A stretch of DNA of 64,000 bases from Thermoplasmata archaeon (lineage in GTDB: Archaea; Thermoplasmatota; Thermoplasmata; GCA-020350865): positions 2,047,948 to 2,111,947 of the forward strand of contig CP070751.1 in NCBI GenBank assembly GCA_020348445.1, written 5' to 3'. The stretch's first letter is position 1; each line of letters opens with the position of its first letter. Under the pieces are notes generated by a model. The model saw only the letters and a program-made list of their open reading frames with translations, had not been told where the DNA came from and did no database searches. A program made the position numbers and the translations under genes. This document shows, one piece after another, positions 8,683 through 18,600 of this stretch.

Positions 8683-9966
8683 ATGGAATTGGTTATAGAA
8701 GGCAATGCCTTAATCGATAAAGAGATTGTTAAGTGCTGTATTGGGGTTGAGGAGGGCAAGATAAAAGCCATAAAGAAGATTTTAAAAGGGGAAAAACACC
8801 ACGATTTTGGAGATAAACTTATTCTGCCAGGGGCAATTGATGCACATGTGCATTTTCGCGATCCTGGACTCACACATAAGGAGGATTTTGGAACTGGTAC
8901 AACTTCTTGTGCATTCGGAGGAGTGACCTGCGCCCTGGATATGCCCAATACCCTTCCCCCTGTAACAAATATTTTGGCCCTTGAAGAAAAAGCCAGAAAT
9001 GCAGATATGAAGGCTTTTGTGGATTTTGGATTGTTCGCGGGAGTCAGCCTGAATTGTGATATCGAAGCCCTTGCGAAATCTGCAGTTGGCTATAAAATAT
9101 ATTTAGCCACTACTACAGGTGATATGCTTATTGATGATTATAAGGCATTAGAGGGGATTTTCAAAGATATAAATGAAACAGAAAAACCAGTTTCTGTGCA
9201 CTGCGAGGATGAGGCCCTGATGGACAGGACATTAAATCCTGACTCATTGAGAAAGTATCTGAAATCAAGGCCTAATATATGTGAAGAATCAGGAATCAAG
9301 AAAGTGCTAAATAACCGTGGTAATGCAAAGGCACATATCTGTCATGTTTCCACTTCTGAGGGGGCGAGGCTAATCGAAAATGAAAGCATAACCTCGGAAG
9401 TCACACCACATCATCTTTTTTTGAATTCCAACTCAGATATCGGAGCCCTTGGCAAGGTCAATCCACCTCTTCGAGAATCAAAGGATCAAGAGGCACTGTG
9501 GAATGCACTAAGTCAAGGTACTATTGACATCATGGCATCTGATCATGCCCCCCATACCCTTGATGAAAAGGAGCAATTTGAGACTGCAGCCCCTGGTATC
9601 CCTGGTGTTGAGACCATGGTACCTCTGATGCTCTATATGGTAAAGCAGAATAAATTCCAGTTGGAAAGGCTGGTTGATGCAGCATGCAAAAGACCTGGGG
9701 AGATTTTTCACCTGAAAAAAGGAAGGCTTGCCCCTGGTTACGATGCTGATATTATAATGGTGGACATGAGATCTGAGGCAGAAATTAAAGGCAAGAACCT
9801 CCATTCAAAGTGCGGGTGGACACCATTTGAGGGCTTTTCAGCCATATTTCCAAGATTTACCTTTGTAAGAGGAGAAGTGGTAATTGAGGATTGGGAGCTA
9901 ACTGGCGAGAGAGGATATGGTAAAATGGTTATAGGAAATCATATGGGGATGGAAAACAAGGAATGA
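8683..9966 (+). CDS. pyrC: Dihydroorotase
   Basis: 427 residues, typical of the class I (type I) amidohydrolase dihydroorotases. The enzyme interconverts carbamoyl-aspartate and dihydroorotate in pyrimidine synthesis. Metal-site motifs are all present: HVH of DAHVHFRDPG at residues 55-57, the probable carboxylated Lys in GYKIYLA (K138), His at 173 (SVHCEDE), the HICHVST block (218-224) and Asp287 in SDHAPH. The N- and C-terminal strands form the small beta-sandwich seen in the family. The gene starts two bases after the AMMECR1 stop. It converges on the surface-protein gene at 9968 with a one-base gap. No other pyr genes are in the window. Confidence 0.95.
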   Translation: MELVIEGNALIDKEIVKCCIGVEEGKIKAIKKILKGEKHHDFGDKLILPGAIDAHVHFRDPGLTHKEDFGTGTTSCAFGGVTCALDMPNTLPPVTNILALEEKARNADMKAFVDFGLFAGVSLNCDIEALAKSAVGYKIYLATTTGDMLIDDYKALEGIFKDINETEKPVSVHCEDEALMDRTLNPDSLRKYLKSRPNICEESGIKKVLNNRGNAKAHICHVSTSEGARLIENESITSEVTPHHLFLNSNSDIGALGKVNPPLRESKDQEALWNALSQGTIDIMASDHAPHTLDEKEQFETAAPGIPGVETMVPLMLYMVKQNKFQLERLVDAACKRPGEIFHLKKGRLAPGYDADIIMVDMRSEAEIKGKNLHSKCGWTPFEGFSAIFPRFTFVRGEVVIEDWELTGERGYGKMVIGNHMGMENKE

Positions 9967-9967
9967 A

Positions 9968-12900
9968 TTATGGCTCTTTATCCTCTTTCTCATCTTCAAT
10001 ATCTTCAGGGCTTTTTTCTTCTTCTGTGTTTTTATTTTCGGTTTGTCTTTTCTTCCTCATGAATAAAAAGATAATTACTAGAAATAAAAGAATAATTCCC
10101 AAAATCACAATCCAAATCCATATGGGAATAGGAGGTTGAGACTCATCCTTCTTCCAGACCTTTGGATCCAAAGGATCAATATCCTCATCATCATTGTGAC
10201 CGTCATTATCATCATCGGGATCTGCATTGTTGCCTATCCCGTCACCGTCTGTATCTACCCATTCAGATGAATTCAATGGAAAATCGTCATCTTCATCCAA
10301 ATAACCATCATTGTCATCGTCCCAATCCTTATAATCAGGAATTGTATCATTGTCAGTATCCAACCTTGGAGTTTCATTTATTTCATTTGAACCAGGACCC
10401 TCGCCAACTGCATTTACAGCCCTTACTTTATAGTAATATGTAACATCATTTGTAACGTTTGAATCCCTGTAAAATAGAGAATCGTCTATCTCAACCAGTA
10501 AACCCTCCTCGCCTTTTTCTGTGCTGCGATAAATTCTGTAATTTGAAATCGAAGAACCACCATATGAATCGGGGATGTTCCAATATATTGTCACCAAAGA
10601 ATCCCCTGATCTTGAAGTTAGTTCTATGGGCGCAGTGGGTACTTTTGGTGTCGTGGCACTTGCCTTATTTGATTTTTGTCCTTCCCCAAGAGCATTTACC
10701 GCGCTTACTTCATAATAATATGAAACTCCATCACTCACATTCAAATCATTGTAGTACAATAGCTTGCTTCCTACCTCTGCAATCAAGGACTTTGCACTCG
10801 GGGTACTCCCTCTATAGATTCGATAATTTGTAATTGGAGATCCGCCATCCGAAAATGGAGCTTCCCATGTTATGTTGATACGTGATACATGGGAAAAGGC
10901 GGGCCATAAAAGAGGTGCACCAGGAACTGATAATGGGGTGGCCCTTGCCCCCTCTGAAAGGGGACCTTCTCCTACTTCATTTACAGCAGAAACTTTGTAA
11001 TAATAAGTGACACCATTGGATACATCTGTATCGTTGAAAAGCAAGAAATTATCGATTTCCTGATAAAAGGTCTCATCACCAGAAGTGGTTCCTTTGTAAA
11101 TTCTGTAGTTTATTATTGATGAGCCACCATCTGATTCAGGGACTTCCCAGGTAAGGTTTACATAAGAATCACCTGATGATGCCTGAAGATTCTGTGGTAC
11201 CGTGGGTATTGTAATAGCATCGACTACGAAGCTCCAAGACACAGTTGCCTCATTACCCCAAATATCCTCAACTGAAAGAAAAACAGTGTGTGATTCATCA
11301 TCCAAAGGAGAATCAGGGATATATGAAATATTATAGGCTGTAATATCAGCAAAAGAGGTTACATTTATCCCATCAACCTCTAGTAGAACAGTGGATGTGT
11401 TGATCCCTGAGATATCGGTATAATTTGCTCTAATTTCAGGTACACTTAAGTTAATAATGGAAGCATCAGAAGGTTGGAGATTCGTAATCAAAGGAGGGAT
11501 TTCTTCCCTATATTTAGTAAGTGGATAATTGTCCTGGCTGTCAGAATCGATAATATATGGGTTCCTTCCACCACCTAAGCCAGATCCGTTGTCCACTATA
11601 TCGTCACTTCCTAAAATGTCCTGATTTGGTCCTTGATAATCGTCATATGCCCCTTCATCTGGTTTGTTAAAATCTGACCAGAAGTTGCCGCCTGAAGGAT
11701 AGGTATCATTCCAGTAATTGAAATTCGTGTCATCCCGTGCTTGATTTGTATTATCTATTATATGGTTGTGATAAATCCAATTACCTGACGATGAGGCCAG
11801 ATTTATGCCACAATCACTGTTGGATTGAATATAGTTACCTGTTACGTTGTTATCCATGGAAGAAATAAGAAAGATACCATTTTGACCGTTTGAGAAAACG
11901 GTGTTATTTATTATATTATTTACATTTGTATTGATAGAGAGACTGATACCATTATCGGCGTTTGAGAATACCGTATTGTTTGAAATGTCATTACCATCGG
12001 TGTACTTTAAAAGGATACCGTTTTGGTTGTTTGAGACAATGTTGTCTGTTACATTGTTTTCGTCTTCCCCCCACACACGAATACCAATTTCAATGTTTGA
12101 GGATGCATTATTGTCCGTTACAATGTTCTTGCTTGAATACCAAATAGTGATTCCATCCTGATCATTGAAGGTTGCTATGTTTTCTGTTACAATATTAAAG
12201 GTTGAACTATAGAGATATATTCCATATTCGCCATTATAGGATACATTATTGCCTTTGATTGCATTTTCATTAGAATAATAGAGAGATATGCCAAACAAGT
12301 TATTTGTGACATTGTTAATCTCAATGGTAGTATTGGATGATGAAAGAAGGTAGACGCCACAGCCTAAATTATTAAATATTGTATTATCGGTTATTGAGTT
12401 GTTAGATGAAGATGAGACGTTGACTCCATCAAAATTATTGGATATTATGTTCTTGTCAATTGTGTTATTAGTTGATGTCAGTGTGAGATAGATACCATGT
12501 CTTCCATTAGAGGATATATTGTTGTCCATTATTGTATTGTTCTTGGATGATGAGTGGAGTCTGATGCCCTCCCAGTCATTCAATTGGATCGTATTATCTG
12601 TTATTGTATTGTTGAAGGCCAAACCCAGGTGAATCCCGTATTCATTGTTTATGACAATGTTGCGTTCTATTGTGTTATTTTTTGATGATGCAGTAAGATA
12701 GATGCCATGATTATTATTAGATATGCTATTGTCTCTTAGAGTAACATTTATTCCTGTGTAAAGATAGACACCATTTCCTCCGTTATCTGATATATAATTG
12801 TGAGTTACATTGTTAAAAGACAACTTAGAAAGATATATTCCATTAACCGAATTATTCCATATTATATTATCTATTATTGTATTATTATCTGATGATTCCC

Positions 12901-13417
12901 TGATATGGATACCATATTCGTTTTGAGAGAAATTATTGTTTGATATGAAATTGTTGTAAGATGATTTAATATATAATCCTTCATCGATGTTGGAGTGTAC
13001 AATATTACTCATTATCGTATTATTCGATACCGAGTCTATATAGATGCCATAATCTCCGTTTGTGATGGTAAAACCAGTAATATTTACCCAATCAGATGTC
13101 ACGGTGATTACATCACCACTTGCTCCTCCATCTATTATAGTGGTCTTGTTATCCTGACCTGTAAGATTAATGGTAATGTCCACAACCACATTCTCGATGT
13201 AGATACCAGAATGTACAAAAACAGTATAACCGACACCGGCCATACCTATACCGCCGTTTATGGTGGTTGAATCATTTCCAACACCGGAACCAACATAAAT
13301 GATATTCTCCCCCCTCACAACATGTGATTTGAGTATGAAGAACCCAAACAATGTTCCTGCAACTAATAAAAACGGGATTAGAAATGACATCAGCTTTTTT
13401 TTCATGCTAACACTCAT
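9968..13417 (-). CDS. NosD-type beta-helix surface protein with FN3 domains and calcium-repeat stalk
   Basis: 1149 residues. A signal peptide (about 6-30) is followed by a long right-handed beta-helix (about 40-570) of some twenty 22-24-residue coils rich in NNTI, NNGIYL and SNxxYGI, closing with the GGNFWSDF and DNYPL blocks typical of the NosD end. An Ig-like domain (about 640-730) and three FN3 domains follow (about 735-825, 826-915, 916-1010; each begins PxxPxxLxAxSGDSxVxLxW-like and has a TYYYKVSAVNxxGEG core). A thrombospondin type 3-like Asp-rich segment (about 1012-1075; DDDNDGYLDEDDD, DTDGDGIGNNADPDDDNDG) suggests calcium binding. A TM helix (about 1083-1105) and an acidic/lysine cytoplasmic tail end the protein. 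Probably an extended adhesin or carbohydrate-binding stalk; NosD refers to fold only, and no copper role is implied. Confidence 0.88.
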   Translation of the reverse strand: MSVSMKKKLMSFLIPFLLVAGTLFGFFILKSHVVRGENIIYVGSGVGNDSTTINGGIGMAGVGYTVFVHSGIYIENVVVDITINLTGQDNKTTIIDGGASGDVITVTSDWVNITGFTITNGDYGIYIDSVSNNTIMSNIVHSNIDEGLYIKSSYNNFISNNNFSQNEYGIHIRESSDNNTIIDNIIWNNSVNGIYLSKLSFNNVTHNYISDNGGNGVYLYTGINVTLRDNSISNNNHGIYLTASSKNNTIERNIVINNEYGIHLGLAFNNTITDNTIQLNDWEGIRLHSSSKNNTIMDNNISSNGRHGIYLTLTSTNNTIDKNIISNNFDGVNVSSSSNNSITDNTIFNNLGCGVYLLSSSNTTIEINNVTNNLFGISLYYSNENAIKGNNVSYNGEYGIYLYSSTFNIVTENIATFNDQDGITIWYSSKNIVTDNNASSNIEIGIRVWGEDENNVTDNIVSNNQNGILLKYTDGNDISNNTVFSNADNGISLSINTNVNNIINNTVFSNGQNGIFLISSMDNNVTGNYIQSNSDCGINLASSSGNWIYHNHIIDNTNQARDDTNFNYWNDTYPSGGNFWSDFNKPDEGAYDDYQGPNQDILGSDDIVDNGSGLGGGRNPYIIDSDSQDNYPLTKYREEIPPLITNLQPSDASIINLSVPEIRANYTDISGINTSTVLLEVDGINVTSFADITAYNISYIPDSPLDDESHTVFLSVEDIWGNEATVSWSFVVDAITIPTVPQNLQASSGDSYVNLTWEVPESDGGSSIINYRIYKGTTSGDETFYQEIDNFLLFNDTDVSNGVTYYYKVSAVNEVGEGPLSEGARATPLSVPGAPLLWPAFSHVSRINITWEAPFSDGGSPITNYRIYRGSTPSAKSLIAEVGSKLLYYNDLNVSDGVSYYYEVSAVNALGEGQKSNKASATTPKVPTAPIELTSRSGDSLVTIYWNIPDSYGGSSISNYRIYRSTEKGEEGLLVEIDDSLFYRDSNVTNDVTYYYKVRAVNAVGEGPGSNEINETPRLDTDNDTIPDYKDWDDDNDGYLDEDDDFPLNSSEWVDTDGDGIGNNADPDDDNDGHNDDEDIDPLDPKVWKKDESQPPIPIWIWIVILGIILLFLVIIFLFMRKKRQTENKNTEEEKSPEDIEDEKEDKEP

Positions 13418-13450
13418 TTTATATTAAACTGCACAATCATTTTCCTCTGT

Positions 13451-13468
13451 TCATATATTCTTCCGTAT
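13451..13468 (-). promoter_or_regulatory. BRE/TATA element shared with the 15699-21539 gene
   Basis: Read on the minus strand this is ATACGGAA followed directly by GAATATATGA, 34 bases before the ATG at 13417. The same ATACGGAA, followed by an AT-rich TATA-like decamer at identical spacing, lies at 21638-21621 before another surface-protein gene. A purine-rich box next to TATA is the archaeal TFB-recognition pattern. Confidence 0.5.
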
Positions 13469-13615
13469 TTTTACTTTGTGTTTTAAATATCAAAGGTCCC
13501 AAGAGATATTAGAATTCTATCGTGGGATATAAATCCCCAAGGCAAAATCACCACAATCTTAATATAACATAGACTTTATTTTAGAGCATTTAAAATAACA
13601 TTGGAGTGGGAAAAA

Positions 13616-13972
13616 ATGCAAGAAAAGGAGGACCTATTGTTCTATGCAGGTTACGGACTTTCCATAGTAATGCTCGGCCTAATGAGCCTCCTCTATTCGA
13701 TAGGATTCATTGATGGGTGGGCCGCATTTGGTATGTGGCTTTTGGCCACGAGCTTAATTTTAGTGGGATTGGGAATGGTTAGAACAGAATCTGCCCCCCA
13801 TGGCTCAAGAGCCCTCATGGGCTTTGGATTCCTGCTTACCATAATCTCTATTGCGATTTTGGGTATTATCTTGAAGATGGTGACCCCGACAACAGCCTTT
13901 GCCTTGCTGATATTACTGGCAGGCTTGGGCATTCTGGCTTTGGGTTTAAGCAGAGCAAGGAGTGCATCATGA
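13616..13972 (+). CDS. Small four-helix membrane protein of the SPFH operon
   Basis: 118 residues. A short charged N-terminus precedes four predicted TM helices (about 8-30, 35-54, 67-89, 92-112), with a polar loop after the second (RTESAPHGSRA). Not recognised as a named family. The frame opens with TTG at 13601, but GGAGTGGG at 13603-13610 is a ribosome-binding site for ATG at 13616, which is therefore preferred. It is the first gene of a three-gene rightward operon (27-base gap to the next), followed by a coiled-coil protein and an SPFH/zinc-ribbon protein. A TATA-like CTTAATATAA near 13558-13567 is the likely promoter. Context suggests a membrane partner of the SPFH protein; that is inference. 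Confidence 0.75.
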   Translation: MQEKEDLLFYAGYGLSIVMLGLMSLLYSIGFIDGWAAFGMWLLATSLILVGLGMVRTESAPHGSRALMGFGFLLTIISIAILGIILKMVTPTTAFALLILLAGLGILALGLSRARSAS

Positions 13973-13999
13973 GCAAATAAATTAAAAGAAGGGTTTGAT

Positions 14000-14530
14000 A
14001 TGGTTGATTTAAGGGAGAGGGTAAAAGAGGACAGAGGTCTTTTGAAGAAGCTGGAGCTGGCTATCCCGGGTTTTAGAGGCTACAGAAAAAGAGAGGATCT
14101 GAGAATAGCAGACAGCCTTCTTAGAACGCAGCTGGCAAACAACCTGGGTAAAGTCAGGGAGAAAATAGAGCTCGCAAGACAAGATTTAACAAAAAAAATG
14201 GAGATGGACCTTATTGACAACATGGCGCAATTAATGAACAACATCACATCCACGGAAAACAGGGTAAGACATGCAGAGCAGGGATACTCTGGAGTTTCCG
14301 CAGATTTCAATGTAAGAGAGGATGAACTCGATAAGATATATGAATGGGATTTGAATCTTCTATCTGATATTGAGAATTTATCAAATAGTGCAAGCTCGTT
14401 ACAGGCTACAATTAGCACAGGCAGCACATCTGAGATAGACCAAAAAATAATCGAAGTTGAAAACGAGATACGAGAATTCAATTCTCTTTTTGACAAACGA
14501 ATTCAGACCATAGCAAACTTAGGAGTCTGA
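14000..14530 (+). CDS. Coiled-coil protein of the SPFH operon
   Basis: 176 residues, highly charged, mostly helical with heptad-like spacing (about 1-110 and 145-176); no signal peptide or TM helix. The N-terminal part (AIPGFRGYRKREDLRIADSL, about 23-42) is the most distinctive block, and long helices follow. I do not recognise it as a named family. It could form a cytoplasmic scaffold with the SPFH protein encoded 40 bases downstream. Middle gene of three. ATG at 14000 follows a weak purine-rich AAAGAAGGG. PspA-like proteins, which accompany SPFH proteins in some bacteria, are longer and do not obviously align, so a PspA label is not supported. Confidence 0.75.
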   Translation: MVDLRERVKEDRGLLKKLELAIPGFRGYRKREDLRIADSLLRTQLANNLGKVREKIELARQDLTKKMEMDLIDNMAQLMNNITSTENRVRHAEQGYSGVSADFNVREDELDKIYEWDLNLLSDIENLSNSASSLQATISTGSTSEIDQKIIEVENEIREFNSLFDKRIQTIANLGV

Positions 14531-14570
14531 GGTTAAAAAACCTTGAATATTTAAAAACGGAGGAATATGT

Positions 14571-15683
14571 ATGTCATTGGTTGGTGCTGATACATTCAAT
14601 TGGGAGGACAGATACAAGGGCGAGAACGTGATGTATCGTGTCCCAAAGAACATAAGATGGAACGATAATGTCGTGGTTAGGGAGGACGAGTACGGAGTCT
14701 TCTTTCGAGATGGGAAGGTCATGCACGTCTTCGACAGACCCGGTAGATTCGCAATGACCACGTTGAATGTCCCAGTTTTGGCGCGGCTTGCCAAGGCTGT
14801 AACAGGAATTGAACAGCTGGGTGAGATCTACTACCTTCAAAGAAGGGAGTTGAGAGGCAAGTTCGGAACTGCAGAACCCCTGGTATTCAGGGATAAGGAT
14901 TTTGGAATGGTGAGGTTGAGAATGTTCGGCCAGTTCTCCTATAAAATTGTCGAACCCACGCTTTTTATGACACAGTTTGTTGGAACAAAGGGATGGTCCC
15001 GCAGTGAGGAGGTTATAAACTGGATGCGGGATCAGATCGTGATGTCTTTAAATGACGCTCTTGGAGAGCTGAAACGTGATAAAGGTATGGGAGCAGCCGA
15101 CATGCCTGCATATCTTGAGGAAATCGAGCAGGTGCTCCTTGTCAAGGTTGATGACGATGTCTCAAGATACGGGGTTAAGATCATGAAGCTCACAGGCCTG
15201 AATATCAATCTGCCCGAAGAGGTTCAAAAGGCCGTTGATATGAGAGGTGCAATGGGTGTTTTAGGCACCGATTACATGAGATACCAGGCTGGTAAGGCAA
15301 TGGTTGAAGCCGCAGAAGGTGGCGGTGGTGGGGGTGGAGCAGGTGACACAGCTGCAGCCGGAATGGGTCTTGGGGTGGGTGCAGGTTTAGGGATGATGAT
15401 GCCACAGATGATGCAGCAGGGAGACCAGGGTGCACCTGCAACCACAATCCCATGTCCCAAGTGCAACACCGCAATTCCTCCAAATACAAAATTCTGCCCC
15501 AACTGCGGTGAAAAAATAGGTGGCGGGGTTTCCTGCCCCAAGTGCAAGGCTGTAATACCACCAAATACAAAATTCTGCCCCGAATGTGGTACCAGCATGC
15601 AGGCTTCATGCCCGAAATGCAACGCTGATATTCCCCCGAATACAAAGTTCTGTCCTGAATGCGGGGAGAAGATCGGGGAATAA
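14571..15683 (+). CDS. SPFH-domain protein with three zinc-ribbon units (YdjI-like)
   Basis: 370 residues. The N-terminal 230 residues resemble the cytoplasmic SPFH family annotated as virion-core-like or YdjI (NIRWNDNVVVREDEYGVFFR, about 24-43; VLRLRMFGQFSYKIV-like strands; QAVDMRGAMG-type end). A glycine/methionine-rich linker (about 245-285, with seven Gly in a row) leads to a C-terminal array of three CPKC...CPxCG units (about 293-370), each with the IPPNTKFCP core, so up to six zinc-knuckle pairs. No signal or TM helix. In Bacillus the related YdjI is needed to bring PspA to the membrane; a membrane-stress or membrane-domain role is likely but not shown here. A strong SD (CGGAGG, about 14559-14564) precedes ATG 14571. 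Last gene of the operon; converges on the 15699 gene. Confidence 0.85.
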   Translation: MSLVGADTFNWEDRYKGENVMYRVPKNIRWNDNVVVREDEYGVFFRDGKVMHVFDRPGRFAMTTLNVPVLARLAKAVTGIEQLGEIYYLQRRELRGKFGTAEPLVFRDKDFGMVRLRMFGQFSYKIVEPTLFMTQFVGTKGWSRSEEVINWMRDQIVMSLNDALGELKRDKGMGAADMPAYLEEIEQVLLVKVDDDVSRYGVKIMKLTGLNINLPEEVQKAVDMRGAMGVLGTDYMRYQAGKAMVEAAEGGGGGGGAGDTAAAGMGLGVGAGLGMMMPQMMQQGDQGAPATTIPCPKCNTAIPPNTKFCPNCGEKIGGGVSCPKCKAVIPPNTKFCPECGTSMQASCPKCNADIPPNTKFCPECGEKIGE

Positions 15684-15698
15684 AAACAATTTTTCTAA

Positions 15699-18600
15699 TT
15701 AACTTCCAATGAAGATGAATTTGGTTGCTTGCGTAGTGGAGACCTGAAATCCAAATCCCATCTCGATTACTGGATCATAGGCACCCCGGGGCATTCTTGT
15801 GGAATGCCATAACCAATCTCCAAGTGTAGGATCTAAATAGTTGATGCCAACCACATTTTCTATATTATCACAGAACCAGTCAGCAGTCTCATAGGCATCG
15901 GGTTTTAGAGGCAATGCCATTGTATCGTACTGAGACAGATATTGGGCATACCATATTCCTATGCTGTATGTACCTATACCTCGTTCACCAGTAGTCTGAT
16001 TATATGGGATGATCATGTAGTAAATCTCTGCTCCGGGTATAGCAATACCACTATCTACCTGAGTTATCCATTCACCTGGGCCATAGTTGTTTATTATTAT
16101 TTTAAGGTCGATATAATCATCATCCTCATCTCCCCAGAATCCATCTCTTTTATGTGAACGATAAACCCGAAATTCAAATTCTAATCTCGTATTTTTCGGT
16201 GTCATCCATGTAAGATATACATCACCATTATCATCTATAAAAATTGTCAGGTTCTGGGCATCACCGATTCTGGGTGTGGTGTCAAATCCAAAGGATACGT
16301 TGTCGTACATTATCATGGAACCCGGCATTCCACAGAACGTGTATTTTGTCTGAGAGGCAAAACCAACCTCAAATCCCCTTCCAACAGAAAGAATTGTATC
16401 GTTTATCTCACCTTCCCCGTGTTTCATCCAGGTACGGGTTGACGGGTCAATCCATTTGATGTACCTGGCGTTCATGTCATTCAAGTAGAAGTCCGCAGTT
16501 GGTATTTGGTTCTCCAAAGGTTCCAAAGGCAATGAAAATGATGAGATTCCAGCAGGAAAAGTCCTTGTGTATTTACCCACGGTTCTTGAGGTATAGCTTG
16601 TCTCACCGTTTTTAAACACTCCCCGAATCACATAATAATATTCTTTGGAGGCTAGAGTTGATGCAGCATTAGTGTCATTCCATGTGGTTCTCAATAAAAT
16701 GACCTGGCCATCCACAGGATCTGTTCCGTTGGCAAGGTTTCCAGATGTATCGACCCAGGGAGTTGTGAAATCGAACTCTGTTTGCGAAGTGGCGCAATAA
16801 ATAAGAAAATGAGAAAGATAAGAGAGCTTTGGATGTGTCCAGCTGAGAAGAATATCATCCCCAGTGCATTCTATGAATAGCTTGGGAGGATCATAACCCA
16901 GAACTTCCAGCACTTTAGATGCAATGTTATTTGTTTCATCAATTTCGATAAAGAAACCTGGGGAAGGATAATCCACTGCAACAAATATCCTAAACACTCC
17001 AATCTTTTGCGGAATCCAGGTTATGGAAACTGTATAATTATCCCCAATTAAAAGCAATGGAATTGTCAAATTTGGACAGATCAATCTCCCTCCAAGAAGA
17101 GGATCATCGTCATAAAATGATACCTTGACATTGGTTACATCCAAATCTCCTACATTGTGGATGGTGGCATTTATTTTGACAATGGAATCCCTAAAAACCT
17201 CGGAACCAGGATTAAAAGAGATATCATCTGTTGAAATTGCTAAATCCGGGTAACGCAGATTTTCTGGGGGATTGATCACCGATAAAAAGGAGCCGAAGGA
17301 TGGTCCATCGAAATCACCATTGAAGACTGTAACTGGTAAATTGGATTGCAGATGCAGTATATTTCCCCCCCAACCTCCCCATTCCCACCACCATGGACCG
17401 TTGCCCAAAAGGTCGTCGGCGTCTAGCGTGAAATCATAGAAATTATTACGGCCTGTACCAGGCCCCCAACTGTAGGTAAGGGAGGTGATCTTGACAACAG
17501 TGTGATTCTTATCATAAACAAATATCTGGAAGTCATTTGCCCCGCCATTCTGGGCATATGTGAAGACCTCCTGGCTGAATATACCCGTGGATACGGAGGG
17601 TGAAAGATCCGCAAACTCTTGCCTGTGGTCCGAGACAGGTCCTATATAGATTAAAACATCCTTGTCAGCCCTTATTTCCATATAGTCATCGTCGATTAAA
17701 TTGTTGGAATTATGAAATAATGTGACTCCAGGCCTTGCTATTATGGGATTCCCGTACTCGGAGTTGCTTCTTTGAGTGTATATGTCGAATCGATTCATGA
17801 GAAGAGTCATGGTGTCATCCCCATCACTGAGGTCGATTACATCCACAGTGGTGTTATCCTCCAGGGGAAGCACAGTCAAAGAATCAGAGGCAAAGACAAA
17901 GAATCGATTTCCCTTCTCAGTCCCGTTGACCGAGGGCGGAGTTGCCGTCCAGTCTAAACCACCAGATACCTTCCCAGCCAATACCGAGATTAGAATGTTG
18001 CTTTCTATTTTAACAATATCATCATCAAAACCTGTAAGTTTGTATATTTCAACATCCGCATTTAAGAAATCGGTATTCACATCTGTGAGGATCTGTGTGT
18101 CATCTCCATCTGACATATCTGTAATGGATATTGAAGTGGGGGGCTGAGATATAAGTGAAGGAACAAAGATGTACATTTCCTGTGCCACAAAACCATAGAA
18201 GATATTCCCGTACTTATTGCCCCCTGAAGTGGGGATATAGGACATCCAGGAATTTCCTCCCGAGGCATATAAGGAATCCCCTGAAAGAACGGTAACGTTG
18301 TGGGTGGCGTTGATATCCACATGGGCATTTGTAAGACTGGTTGTCCAGCTTCCCCCTTCATTTATACTGAACTGGGCGATCTGAATGCCATTGGAAAGGT
18401 CAGTAACCTTAATTTGTGTGTTATCCACATGACCTATCACCATGAGTGTGCCACGGACAAATGTGACATACCTGTTGGGACTCCTGTATTCCAATCCCAT
18501 GAGGGTGGTTGAGTTAAGCTGTGCGCAATCAGAAGCCATTGGATTGATATTTGATCTGGCAAATATTGTGGTGAACTCGGTGACACCCCCCGGCACCCCG

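Noticed and set aside
9968..13417. Copper-processing role suggested by the NosD name
   Set aside because: Only the beta-helix fold is shared; no nos genes or copper motifs are nearby, and FN3 and calcium repeats point to a surface stalk.
13616..15683. Viral origin suggested by virion-core naming of the SPFH family
   Set aside because: The name comes from a weak poxvirus match; the operon has no other viral gene and the family is common in cells.
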